Below, piece by piece: positions 50,616 through 58,132 of a stretch of DNA of 64,000 nt (the stretch's first letter is position 1; every line of letters starts with the position of its first letter). The position numbers and the translations under genes are program-made. The DNA lies in the NCBI GenBank assembly GCA_963734015.1, contig CAVTFG010000014.1:186001-250000 (forward strand), written 5' to 3'. This DNA comes from JALZKA01 sp963734015. Lineage in GTDB: Bacteria > Actinomycetota > Thermoleophilia > Solirubrobacterales > 70-9. Below the pieces are notes generated by a model. It did not search any database and had not been told where the DNA came from. It worked only from the letters and a program-made list of their open reading frames with translations.

Positions 50616-50669
50616 GGTTGATCGGCGAAGCGAGCGTACTTGGACCGTACGTGAGTGAGCCGATCAACC
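50616..50669. other. Long inverted repeat between recF and dnaN
   Basis: Perfect 11-bp arms GGTTGATCGGC / GCCGATCAACC, 32 bases apart, with an inner CGTAC / GTACG pair. Lies in the 129-bp recF-dnaN gap. Could be a terminator, an mRNA processing hairpin or part of the origin; no T-tract. Confidence 0.5.
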
Positions 50670-50702
50670 GAGGACGCCGACATGCGACGGTTTGCAGCCG
50701 CC

Positions 50703-51812
50703 TCAGACGTTCAGCCGGATCGGCATCACGAGGTAGGAGAAGTCCTCGTTGCCGACCGGGCGCAGCAGCCCGGGACGCAGGGGCGAGGAGATCTGGACGG
50801 CGATCTCGTCGCCCTCCACGCTCTCGATGCCCTCGATGAGGTACTGCGGGTTGAACGCGATCTCCAGCGGTTCGCCGGAGAACGGCGCGGGCAGGGACTC
50901 GGCCGCGTCGCCGATGTCGGGCGTCTCGGCGGCGACCTTGAGCTCGCCCTCGGAGAACGCGAACCGCAGCGGCGCGTTGCGCTGGGCGAGCTGGCTCACC
51001 CGCCGGGCAACCTCGAGCAGCTCCTCGCGCGGCAGCCGGATCTCGTGCTCGAACGACTCGGGGATCAGCTGTCGCCAACTGGGGAACTGCCCCTCGATCA
51101 GGCGCGACGAGAGGGCAACGCCGTCGATCCGGAAGATCGCCTGATTCCGGGAGACGTCGATGTCCACCGTCTCCGGACCCTCGGTCCCCACCAGCCGGGC
51201 CAGCTCACGGAGCGCCCGCGCGGGAACGTTCGCGTCGAGCGGCTGGGCGAGCGGAGTCTCGAGCTCGGTGTGCTTGACCGAGAGCCGGTACGAGTCCGTC
51301 GCCACCATCGTCAGCTTTCCGCCCTCGGCCTGCACGAGCACGCCGGTCAGGATCGGCCGGACCTCGTCGCGGGACGCCGCCCGGGCGACCCGGTCGATCG
51401 TCTCGGCCAGTGGGCCGGCGGGCAGCGTCGCCGCCTCTCCCTCGACCTCCGGCAGCCGCGGAAAGTCCTCGGCCGGGAGGGTCTTCAGATGAAAGCGGGC
51501 GTCGCCGGCGGTGAGCTCGACGTCGCGCTGCTCGGACCGGAGCTCGAGCGACACGTCGCCGGCGGGCAGGCTGCGGGCGACGTCCACCAGGAGGCGGCCC
51601 GGAAGCAGCACCGTCCCGTCACGCTCGATCGTGATGCCCGAGAGCGTCAGCGCGATGCCCATCTCCATGTCGGTGGCGCGCAGCGTCAGGGCATCGCCCT
51701 CCGCCGTGAAGAGGATGCCTCCGAGCGACGGAAGCGTGGAGCGCGCCGAGACGGCGCGTCCTGCGTGTTGAAGGGCGGTGACGAAGGAGTCGCGGGGAGC
51801 TGTGAGTTTCAT
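50703..51812 (-). CDS. dnaN: DNA polymerase III beta sliding clamp
   Basis: 369 residues. Ring-shaped clamp giving processivity to the replicase. Three tandem domains are seen: MKLTAPRDSFVTALQHAGRA; FPRLPEVEGEAATLPAGPLA with ILTGVLVQAEGGKLTMVATD; and the C-terminal FNPQYLIEGIESVEGDEI plus LRPGLLRPVGNEDFSYLVMP, which forms the hydrophobic binding pocket and the M-P-x-R/L end. ATG 51812 overlaps a five-codon ORF MSDLL that starts ATGAGCGAC, the first nine bases of the leader repeat. Confidence 0.97.
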   Translation of the reverse strand: MKLTAPRDSFVTALQHAGRAVSARSTLPSLGGILFTAEGDALTLRATDMEMGIALTLSGITIERDGTVLLPGRLLVDVARSLPAGDVSLELRSEQRDVELTAGDARFHLKTLPAEDFPRLPEVEGEAATLPAGPLAETIDRVARAASRDEVRPILTGVLVQAEGGKLTMVATDSYRLSVKHTELETPLAQPLDANVPARALRELARLVGTEGPETVDIDVSRNQAIFRIDGVALSSRLIEGQFPSWRQLIPESFEHEIRLPREELLEVARRVSQLAQRNAPLRFAFSEGELKVAAETPDIGDAAESLPAPFSGEPLEIAFNPQYLIEGIESVEGDEIAVQISSPLRPGLLRPVGNEDFSYLVMPIRLNV

Positions 51813-52020
51813 AGAAGGTCGCTCATTAGATCATGTTCCTATCTAGATCAGATGTATCAGGGGTGTTGAAGTCTGTGGATACCTACCGCTTTACGAGGCG
51901 CGGTGCGGGAACGGGATGTTGATCACGGCTGTGGACGGCCCGGATCGGTGTGGGGTTCGTCGCCGGTCGCGCCGGCCGAGAGCTCGAGTTTTCCAAGGGC
52001 TGCACGGACACTGTGGATAT
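51813..52020. other. Putative oriC segment with DnaA-box-like sites
   Basis: The 110-bp dnaN-dnaA gap and the dnaA 3' end hold three boxes close to TTATCCACA (minus strand): GTATCCACA at 51874-51882, CCGTCCACA at 51930-51938 and ATATCCACA at 52012-52020. The gap is AT-richer near 51825-51860. Spacing and number are low for a full actinobacterial oriC, so the true origin may extend elsewhere nearby. Confidence 0.45.
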
Positions 52021-53317
52021 CACCCGCGAGCTCGGAGCCCGGCTCGTTGCGCTGCTCGATCACCTTGAGCGCGTGGAGGACGGTCGAGTGGTCGCGGTCG
52101 AACTCACGGGCGATCTGGGCGAGCGAGAGCGACGTGAGGTCGCGGGCGAGGAACATCGCGAGCTGCCGCGCGCGGGTTACGCGCGGGGTGCGCCGCTTGG
52201 ACAGGAGCTCCTCGCGGGGGACGCCGAGCACCGCGGACACGGCCTGCTGGATCGAGGCGACCGTCGGCGCGTCGGCGGCTCCGGAGGATCCGGGCTCGCC
52301 GGCTGGGCTCGGGAGGGCGCGGGCGAGGGCCGAGCCGGCGAGGGGCTCGTCGAAGACCGAGGAGACGGCGAGCACGCGTGTCAGGGCGCCCTCGAGCCGC
52401 CGGACGTTGCCCGGGACGCGCGTCGCGATCGTCCGCAGCACGTCCGGCTCGGGCAGTTGTTCGACGGCGTCGCCGGCGAAACGCCAGAGCAGGGCGATCC
52501 GGGTGCGAAGGTCCGGGGCCTCGACCTCGACGGCGAGTCCCCACTCGAAGCGGTCGCGGAGGCGCTGCTCGAGGCGCTCGAGCGACCCGGGCGGCCGGTC
52601 GCTCGTCAGCACGATCTGCTTGCCGGCCGCGAACAGTGCGTTGAAGGTGTGGACGAACTCCTCCTCGGTGCGCGGCTTGCCTTCGAGCACCTGGACGTCG
52701 TCGATCAGCAGCGCGTCGAGCCCGCGGTAGCGCTCCTTGAAACGCTCGGGCCCTTCGGTGCGCAACGCGGCGACGAACTCGCTGGTGAAGCGCTCGGCGG
52801 TGGTGGAGTGGACGGTGAGCTCGGGGTGGTGGTCGCGGTAGTAGCCCGCGATCGCGCCGAGGAGGTGCGTCTTGCCGAGCCCCGGCGGACCGTGCAGGAA
52901 GAGCGGGTTGTAGGCCTCGCCCGGAAGCTCGGCGACCGCCAGCGCGGCTGCGTGCGCGAACCGGCTGCCGGGACCGATCACGAACCGGTCGAAGGTGTGC
53001 GCCGGATCGATTGGCACGGGCTGCGCCACGGCGCGGCCGGCCGGCGTGGCGCCACGCTCGGGATCGACCAGGACGATGCGCTCGAGGCCGGAATCGAGAC
53101 GCCGCAGCGAGCCCTCCAGCTGGTCCAGGTAGCGCCGCTCGACCCAGGTTCGCACCCGTGGCGGCCCGGTGACGTAGAGGGTCTCGGCGCTCGACCCGAT
53201 CGCGCGGAGCGGCTCGACCCAGAGGTCGAACGTCGCCGCCGGAAGGGAGGCTTCGAGCTCCGATCTGACGCGCCGCCAGATCGCGGCGGGGTCGTCTTCG
53301 ATCGGTCGCGGGGCCAC
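51923..53317 (-). CDS. dnaA: Chromosomal replication initiator DnaA
   Basis: 464 residues from GTG 53317; a GTG at 53362 would add 15 residues without homology. Domain I has IWRRVRSELEASLPAATFDLW. AAA+ core: Walker A HGPPGLGKTHLLGAI, Walker B ALLIDDVQVLEGK, sensor I IVLTSDRPPGSLE, Arg finger RLRDRFEWGL, sensor II GNVRRLEGALTRV. Domain IV carries RARQLAMFLARDLTSLSLAQ and the signature FDRDHSTVLHALKV. Domain II is short. It initiates replication by binding DnaA boxes; boxes occur in its own 3' region. Confidence 0.96.
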   Translation of the reverse strand: MAPRPIEDDPAAIWRRVRSELEASLPAATFDLWVEPLRAIGSSAETLYVTGPPRVRTWVERRYLDQLEGSLRRLDSGLERIVLVDPERGATPAGRAVAQPVPIDPAHTFDRFVIGPGSRFAHAAALAVAELPGEAYNPLFLHGPPGLGKTHLLGAIAGYYRDHHPELTVHSTTAERFTSEFVAALRTEGPERFKERYRGLDALLIDDVQVLEGKPRTEEEFVHTFNALFAAGKQIVLTSDRPPGSLERLEQRLRDRFEWGLAVEVEAPDLRTRIALLWRFAGDAVEQLPEPDVLRTIATRVPGNVRRLEGALTRVLAVSSVFDEPLAGSALARALPSPAGEPGSSGAADAPTVASIQQAVSAVLGVPREELLSKRRTPRVTRARQLAMFLARDLTSLSLAQIAREFDRDHSTVLHALKVIEQRNEPGSELAGDIHSVRAALGKLELSAGATGDEPHTDPGRPQP

Positions 53318-53450
53318 GGCGGCCGACCATAGCGGCGGCCCTCGGAGCGCCCGCCGGGCCACGCCGCAAATCGCGGCGAAAAGCTCGGCCGGGAAATCGC
53401 CCCTCGCGCGGAGCGCTCCGCGGCGCCCCGATCGGCCGGTCGCGTGTCTC

Positions 53451-53456
53451 TATACT
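53451..53456 (+). promoter_or_regulatory. Candidate -10 box for rpmH (TATACT)
   Basis: TATACT about 100 bases before the rpmH ATG. The implied leader would contain two-hairpin repeat copy 3. No good -35 is visible at 17-18 bases upstream. Confidence 0.45.
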
Positions 53457-53479
53457 GGCCGTCGCCCGCGGCGGAATAG

Positions 53480-53528
53480 TGAGGCGGAGTCCGCAGGACG
53501 AAGCGGAGCCCCGCCGTTGTTGAGGCGG
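53480..53528 (+). repeat. Two-hairpin repeat, copy 3
   Basis: 49 nt in the dnaA-rpmH gap: TGAGGCGGAGTCCG-CAGGACGAAGCG-GAGCCCCGCCG-TTGTTGAGGCGG. Stems GTCC-GCA-GGAC and CCGCC-GTTGTTGA-GGCGG, 30 bases before the rpmH ATG. Confidence 0.75.
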
Positions 53529-53558
53529 GTTAAATAGCCCGCCGGGCCCCTCCGAATC

Positions 53559-53693
53559 ATGAAGCGAACCTGGCAGCCGAAGAAGCGCAAGCGCGCGAAG
53601 ACCCACGGGTTTCGCGGGCGGATGCGCACGCGCGCAGGCCGCGACGTGATCAGCCGACGCAGGCGCAAGGGCCGCAAGCGCCTCTCCCCCTGA
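53559..53693 (+). CDS. rpmH: 50S ribosomal protein L34
   Basis: 44 residues, very basic: MKRTWQPKKRKRAKTHGFRG, RMRTRAGRDVISRRRRKGRK, RLSP. This is the universal L34 pattern (KRTxQP, HGFRxRM, GRxVIxRRRxKGR). Its TGA overlaps the rnpA ATG (TGATG), the usual rpmH-rnpA pair next to the origin. Confidence 0.97.
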   Translation: MKRTWQPKKRKRAKTHGFRGRMRTRAGRDVISRRRRKGRKRLSP

Positions 53694-54073
53694 TGGGGGA
53701 CGCGCGCAAGCGTGGCCGGCTCTCTCGCAGTGGTGACTTCGACCGGGTCTATCGGGACGGTCGCTCGCACTCGAACCGGTTCCTGGTGCTCTACGCGTTC
53801 CCGCGGGAGGAGGACGATGAGGCCGCCGACAGCGAGCCCGACGTCCGCCTCGGCGTCTCGGTCAGCCGCAAGGTCGGCGGCGCAACGGAGCGAAACGCGG
53901 TCAAGCGCGCGCTCCGCGAGGCGTTCTGGGCGCTCGGCGAGCGCCTGCCCGAGGGCTACGACTTCGTGCTCGTCGCCCGCCCGGACGTGGCCGGCCTGGT
54001 CGAGCGTGACGGCACGGGCGGCGTCGAGTCGGCGCTCGGCGAGCTGTTCGCGGAATCAGGGATCGGGGCGTAA
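53693..54073 (+). CDS. rnpA: Ribonuclease P protein component
   Basis: 126 residues. Basic protein cofactor of RNase P, which matures tRNA 5' ends. LSRSGDFDRVYRDGRSHSNR, GVSVSRKVGGATERNAVKRALREAF is the RNR signature binding P RNA, and DFVLVARPDVAGL closes the fold. A Glu/Asp-rich insert (REEDDEAADSEPD) lengthens the early loop. Co-translated with rpmH. Confidence 0.95.
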   Translation: MGDARKRGRLSRSGDFDRVYRDGRSHSNRFLVLYAFPREEDDEAADSEPDVRLGVSVSRKVGGATERNAVKRALREAFWALGERLPEGYDFVLVARPDVAGLVERDGTGGVESALGELFAESGIGA

Positions 54074-54084
54074 CACGTGAAACG
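54069..54084 (+). promoter_or_regulatory. parS-like site overlapping the yidD start
   Basis: CGTAACACGTGAAACG matches 12 of 16 positions of the consensus TGTTTCACGTGAAACA, with the CACGTG core and right arm intact. It lies 4 kb from parAB and near dnaA, where parS sites cluster. The left arm is poor, so binding by ParB is only possible. Confidence 0.4.
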
Positions 54085-54388
54085 CGCTTTCGACACGGTT
54101 CAGGCACTCCTCGTGACCGTCCTCCTCGCTCCGCTGCGGTTCTACAGCCGGTTCATCTCGCCCGGGCTGCCCCGGCGCTGTAAGTACGAGCCGACGTGCT
54201 CGGCCTATGCCGAGCAGGCCGTGCGCGAGCTCGGGATCGTCCGCGGCACGATCCTCGCCGGCTGGCGGCTCCTGCGCTGCAATCCGTGGAGCCACGGCGG
54301 CTGGGACCCGGTCGCCGACCGCAAGCTGTTCCGCTCGGCGGGCCACACGCACGCCGACCACGGCCACGAGCCCGGAGCGCCGGCGTGA
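54077..54388 (+). CDS. yidD: Membrane protein insertion efficiency factor YidD
   Basis: 103 residues. LRFYSRFISPGLPRRCKYEP and TCSAYAEQAVRELGIVRG carry the conserved Cys pair (C-x6-C) of YidD; WRLLRCNPWSHGGWDPV follows. A membrane-associated helper for YidC. GTG 54077 sits in the CACGTG of the parS-like site. His-rich tail (HTHADHGHE). Its stop overlaps the yidC start (GTGA). Confidence 0.93.
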   Translation: MKRAFDTVQALLVTVLLAPLRFYSRFISPGLPRRCKYEPTCSAYAEQAVRELGIVRGTILAGWRLLRCNPWSHGGWDPVADRKLFRSAGHTHADHGHEPGAPA

Positions 54389-55122
54389 TCGTCGCCAACA
54401 TCCTCCAGCCCCTGATCGACGCCGCCGACACGGTGATCACCTTCTTCCACAACGACGTCGGGCTCAGCTGGGGGTTCTCGATCGTCGCGCTCACGTTCGC
54501 CACCCGGATCCTGATCCTGCCGCTGTCGGTTTCGCAGATCCGGTCGATGCGTGCGCTCCAGGCGTACGCCCCGCAGATCAAGGCCCTCCAGGAGCGCTAC
54601 AAGGACGACAAGCAGCGCCAGCAGCGGGAGCTGATCGCGTTCTACCAGGAGAACAAGATCAACCCGCTGGCGTCCTGCATCCCGCTGATCCTCCAGCTGC
54701 CGGTCTTCTTCGCGCTCTACCAGCTCCTGAACGGCCAGGACTTCAAGGACGAGATGCTGGCCGACCCGCCCGTCGACTTCTTCTTCATCAACGACCTCAC
54801 CGAGAAGGCCACCGGCGGCGCGCTCGTCGCGCTGATCATCCTGTTCATCGTCACCCAGCTCGGCGCCAGCGCGGTGATGGCCGGCCGCGCCGAGGGCACG
54901 CAGCGCACGATCATGTTCGTGCTCCCGTTCGCGTTCGCCCCGTTCGTGATCACGTTCCCCGCCGGGCTCGCCGTCTACTGGATCTCGACGAACATCTGGA
55001 CCCTCGGCCAGCAGCTGGTCGTCAGGTTCTTCTTCCCGCCGCCGGAGATCCCGACGGTCGAGGAGGTCAAGGCCACGACTCCGCCGCCGAAGCCTCCCCG
55101 CAAGAAGAAGAAGCGCAGATAG
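54385..55122 (+). CDS. yidC: Membrane protein insertase YidC/Oxa1
   Basis: 245 residues, five helices. Inserts proteins into the cytoplasmic membrane. Core motifs: ALTFATRILILPLSVSQIRS with the conserved Arg in the groove, RSMRALQAYAPQIKALQERY coiled cytoplasmic loop, PLILQLPVFFALYQLL, FPAGLAVYWISTNIWTLGQQ. The large periplasmic domain of proteobacterial YidC is absent, as in Gram-positives. The tail KPPRKKKKRR is basic and may touch the ribosome. GTG 54385. Confidence 0.95.
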   Translation: MIVANILQPLIDAADTVITFFHNDVGLSWGFSIVALTFATRILILPLSVSQIRSMRALQAYAPQIKALQERYKDDKQRQQRELIAFYQENKINPLASCIPLILQLPVFFALYQLLNGQDFKDEMLADPPVDFFFINDLTEKATGGALVALIILFIVTQLGASAVMAGRAEGTQRTIMFVLPFAFAPFVITFPAGLAVYWISTNIWTLGQQLVVRFFFPPPEIPTVEEVKATTPPPKPPRKKKKRR

Positions 55123-55185
55123 ACGCAGTCGTCCTCCTTCCGCTTCGCGCCCGCCTCGCGAATTCCTTTCTATAGAGTCACGGCC

Positions 55186-55674
55186 GTGGGTGCTGAGGCG
55201 ATTCCGGCCGAGCCGGCCGAGCGGGTCCGAGCGATCTTGGAGCGTGTCGTCGACACGCTCGAGCTCGAAGCCGACATCGACGTCGCGGAGGACGAGCGGC
55301 AGATCACGGGCACGATCGACGGAGAGGATGTGGGCCGCCTCATCGGGCGCCGCGGCCAGACGATCGACGCCGTGCAGTTCATCTGTTACCGCGCCGCGCA
55401 GCGTGGCGCAACCGACCGCAAGCGCGTGATCGTGGACGCCGCGGGGTACCGCGAGCGCCGCCGCGAGCAGGTCGAGCACCAGGCAGACCGGGCCGCCGAG
55501 CGCGCGCTCGAGACCGGCCGCGAGATCGAGCTCGAGCCGATGACTCCGACCGAGCGCAAGGTCGTACACGACCACCTCGCGGAGCGCTCGGGTGTCGAGA
55601 CCTTCAGCGAGGGCGACGAGCCCGACCGGTGCGTGATCGTCGCGCCGCTCGTGAACGGCGAAGACGACGAGTAG
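55186..55674 (+). CDS. jag: Jag/KhpB RNA-binding protein
   Basis: 162 residues. KH domain GRLIGRRGQTIDAVQFICYR and R3H domain MTPTERKVVHDHLAERSGVE followed by VETFSEGDEPDRCVIVAP. Jag/KhpB binds RNA and influences division and wall synthesis. The Jag_N domain is missing, as usual for the short actinobacterial form. GTG 55186, 63 bases after yidC, so probably the same operon. Confidence 0.93.
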   Translation: MGAEAIPAEPAERVRAILERVVDTLELEADIDVAEDERQITGTIDGEDVGRLIGRRGQTIDAVQFICYRAAQRGATDRKRVIVDAAGYRERRREQVEHQADRAAERALETGREIELEPMTPTERKVVHDHLAERSGVETFSEGDEPDRCVIVAPLVNGEDDE

Positions 55675-55678
55675 ACCG

Positions 55679-56353
55679 ATCGGCGCCGAGCTCGAGCCCG
55701 AGGCGCGCGCCAAGCTCGAGTTGGTGCTGCGGCTCATGGCCGAGGATCCGCGCTCGCTCAGCTCGGTCCGCGACCCGGAGGAGGCGTGGCGCGCGCACGT
55801 CGCCGACTCGCTCACCGGCCTCCAGGTCTCGACGATCCAGTCGGCTCGCGCGATCGCCGACGTCGGCTCCGGTGCAGGCTTTCCGGGCTTCGTCCTCGCC
55901 GTTGCGCTCCCGGCCGCCCGGGTCGACCTGATCGAGTCCGTGGGACGCAAGTGCGAGTTCATGAGCGCGGCAAGCGAGCGCGCCGGGATCGAGAACGTGC
56001 GCGTGATCAACGCCCGCTCGGAGGAGCACGCCGCCGGCGCCGGGCGCGAGGAGTACGACGTGGTCACCGCGCGGGCGGTCGGGCGGCTGGCCACCCTCGC
56101 GGAGCTGGCCTCGCCGCTGCTGCGCGAGGGCGGCACACTGATTGCCTGGAAGGGCCGCCGCGACGCCGACGAGGAGGCGGAGTTCGAGCGCGCGCGCGAA
56201 TCGCTCGCGATGGCACCCAGGAAGATCCTCGAGGTGGGGGAGAGCGCGGGGTACGAGCACCGGCATCTCCACACCGCCCGCAAGATCGGCCGCACCCCCG
56301 AGGCGCTGCCGCGCCGGCCAGGGGTGGCGAAGAAGCGCCCCTACGGCGCCTGA
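55679..56353 (+). CDS. rsmG: 16S rRNA (guanine527-N7)-methyltransferase, apparent ATC start
   Basis: About 224 residues if begun at ATC 55679, 210 from TTG 55721. Methylates G527 of 16S rRNA. SAM site IADVGSGAGFPGFVLAVAL and VDLIESVGRKCEFM; VVTARAVGRLATLAELASPL; C-terminal GRTPEALPRRPGVAKKRP. Coding similarity starts before the TTG (GAELEPEARAKLELVLRLMA matches the family N-terminus), yet no ATG/GTG/TTG lies upstream; ATC five bases after the jag stop is the only fit. The 3' end overlaps the convergent transporter gene by 13 bases. Confidence 0.9.
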   Translation: MGAELEPEARAKLELVLRLMAEDPRSLSSVRDPEEAWRAHVADSLTGLQVSTIQSARAIADVGSGAGFPGFVLAVALPAARVDLIESVGRKCEFMSAASERAGIENVRVINARSEEHAAGAGREEYDVVTARAVGRLATLAELASPLLREGGTLIAWKGRRDADEEAEFERARESLAMAPRKILEVGESAGYEHRHLHTARKIGRTPEALPRRPGVAKKRPYGA

Positions 56354-57201
56354 CTCGGGACGTCCGCCGCCTCCGCGGCCTGGCCGCGCGCCAGGATCAC
56401 CATCCCCGCCAGAGCGGCGACGAGCGCGACCACGATCGCGGCCACCCCGAGCGCGCTCTCGTGCAGCGACTCCTGCAGCAGCGTGGTCCCCAGCACGACG
56501 CTGGCGATCGGGTCGAGCGCGAGGGCCGTTGCCATCGCCGGCGCCAGCGCTCCGGTGCCGAGCGCGATCTGGTTCAGCGTCATCGAGATGTAGCCGATCA
56601 CCAGCAGCGCGTAGATCCGCCAGTCGATCAGCAGCTCGCCGATGCCCTCGCCGAGCCGGTCGGTCACGGCCTTGGTGAGCGCCGCGCTGAGCGCGAACAG
56701 CATCCCGGCGGCGGCGCCGATCAGCGCTGCCTTCGGGGCGGGGGAGAGGCGCCGGCCGACGAGCACGAGGGGCGCGGCGATCCCGCCCACGACCGCTCCG
56801 GCGATCAGCCAGTCCGCGAGCGGCGCGTCGTCGCGCCCTCCGGCCGGGTTGGCGACGGTGAGGAAGGCGACGAGCGCGCCGACGACCAGGACCGCAGCGC
56901 CCACGTCCGCCGGGCGGATCCGCTGGCCGGTGAAGCGGGCGCCCAGCGGCAGGGCGAAGACGACGCTCGACACCAGAAGCGGTTGGACGACGGCGAGCCG
57001 CCCGATGCTGAGCGCCGCGGCCTGCGCCACGAAGCCCAGGCCGTCGGCCACGATCCCGGCCAGCCACACCGGCTTCCGCGCCATCCGCAGCAGCAAGCCG
57101 GAGTCCGAGCCGCCGGCCGGCTCGGACATCCCCGCCTTCTGCAAGAGCACCGTGCCGACCGCGAAGAGCAACGCGGCGACCAGCGCGAGAACGATCTCCA
57201 C
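56341..57201 (-). CDS. EamA/DMT-family transporter
   Basis: 286 residues, ten helices in two five-helix halves. The start MEIVLALVAALLFAVGTVLL and QKAGM, then LAVVQPLLVSSVVFALPLG and, in the second half, TGALAPAMATALALDPIASV and LHESALGVAAIVVAL, fit the drug/metabolite transporter superfamily (DMT or NIPA-like). Substrate unknown. GTG 57201. Opposed to the surrounding plus-strand genes. Confidence 0.85.
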   Translation of the reverse strand: MEIVLALVAALLFAVGTVLLQKAGMSEPAGGSDSGLLLRMARKPVWLAGIVADGLGFVAQAAALSIGRLAVVQPLLVSSVVFALPLGARFTGQRIRPADVGAAVLVVGALVAFLTVANPAGGRDDAPLADWLIAGAVVGGIAAPLVLVGRRLSPAPKAALIGAAAGMLFALSAALTKAVTDRLGEGIGELLIDWRIYALLVIGYISMTLNQIALGTGALAPAMATALALDPIASVVLGTTLLQESLHESALGVAAIVVALVAALAGMVILARGQAAEAADVPSQAP

Positions 57202-57250
57202 GACCGCACCCTATTCGCCGGGATGCCGCCCACCCCGCCCGCTACGCTCG

Positions 57251-57313
57251 CCGGGATCTGATGAGCGACTCTGTCGCGAAAGCAAATTTGCCTCCCTGGT
57301 AAGGGCGTTAATG
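57251..57313 (+). repeat. ATGAGCGAC leader repeat, copy G (subtype I)
   Basis: GGGATCTG-ATGAGCGAC-TCTGTC-GCGAAA-GCAAA-TTTGCC-TCCCT-GGTAAGGG, ORF MSDSVAKANLPPW (57261-57302), eight bases before the parA ATG. Hairpins GCGAC-TCT-GTCGC and TTGCC-TCCCT-GGTAA. AAGGG with five-base spacing is the likely parA ribosome-binding site. TACGCT, 12 bases before ATG, could be the -10 box, in the same relation as in copy A. Confidence 0.75.
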
Positions 57314-58132
57314 GGCGCCGTCTATGCGATCGCGAACCAGAAGGGCGGGGTGGGGAAGACCACCACGGCCGTAAACGTGGCGTCGTGCGTCGCCGACCAG
57401 GGCAACCAGGTTCTGCTCGTGGACCTCGACCAGCAGGCCAACGCGACCGTCGCGCTCGGCCTCGACCGGGACGCATCGCCCTCCTCCTACGACTGCCTCG
57501 TCGGCTCGAGCTCGGTCGCCGAGGCCGCCCGTCCGGCGGGCCCGGACAACCTCTGGGTCGTGCCGGCCAGCCGCGACCTCGCGGGCGCCGCGGTCGAGTT
57601 GCCCCGCCTCGACGCGATGGAGACGCGCCTCCGCGACCGGCTCGGCCCGGTGCGCGAGCGCTTCGCCCTGACGCTGCTCGACTGCCCGCCGTCCCTGGGT
57701 CCGGTGACGGTGAACGCCCTTGCCGCGGCCGACCGCGTCGTGGTCCCCGTGCAGGCCGAGTACCTGGCGCTGGAGGGGCTCGTCCAGTTCCTGGAGACGC
57801 TCGAGCTCGCCCGCAGGGAGCTGAATCCGGCGCTGGTTCTGACCGGGGTGGTGATCACCATGCACGACGAGAGGACCCGCCTCGCCAACGACGTGGAGGC
57901 CGAATTGAGAACCCACTTTCCCGAACTGGTGTTCGACACCGTGATCCCGCGGAGCGTGCGGGTTGCCGAGGCTCCGAGCTTCGGCCTGCCGGTCACCGAC
58001 CACGCGCCGGACTCGCGCGGATCGCGCGCGTACCAGGATCTCGCCCGCGAGCTGGCGCTCCGCGAGGAGGCGGATCGCGTTCGCGTCGAGCGCCATACGC
58101 CGGTCGGACCGAGGATGGAGGTGGCTCCATGA
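57311..58132 (+). CDS. parA: Chromosome partitioning ATPase ParA/Soj
   Basis: 273 residues. Deviant Walker A ANQKGGVGKTTTAVNVA, Walker A' VDLDQQANATVALG, Walker B LTLLDCPPSLGPVT, and QAEYLALEGLVQFL typical of chromosomal ParA. It moves ParB-parS complexes over the nucleoid. ATG 57311 directly follows the leader repeat; the parB start overlaps the stop (ATGA). A clear functional partner of parB and of parS sites near the origin. Confidence 0.96.
   Translation: MGAVYAIANQKGGVGKTTTAVNVASCVADQGNQVLLVDLDQQANATVALGLDRDASPSSYDCLVGSSSVAEAARPAGPDNLWVVPASRDLAGAAVELPRLDAMETRLRDRLGPVRERFALTLLDCPPSLGPVTVNALAAADRVVVPVQAEYLALEGLVQFLETLELARRELNPALVLTGVVITMHDERTRLANDVEAELRTHFPELVFDTVIPRSVRVAEAPSFGLPVTDHAPDSRGSRAYQDLARELALREEADRVRVERHTPVGPRMEVAP

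Noticed and set aside
57261..57306. Leader repeat as a c-di-GMP-I (GEMM) riboswitch
   Set aside because: There is superficial likeness (CGCGAAA then GCC and CC-GG), but the element is too short, lacks the P1b tetraloop-receptor arrangement and the second long helix, and repeats within 64 kb before unrelated genes.
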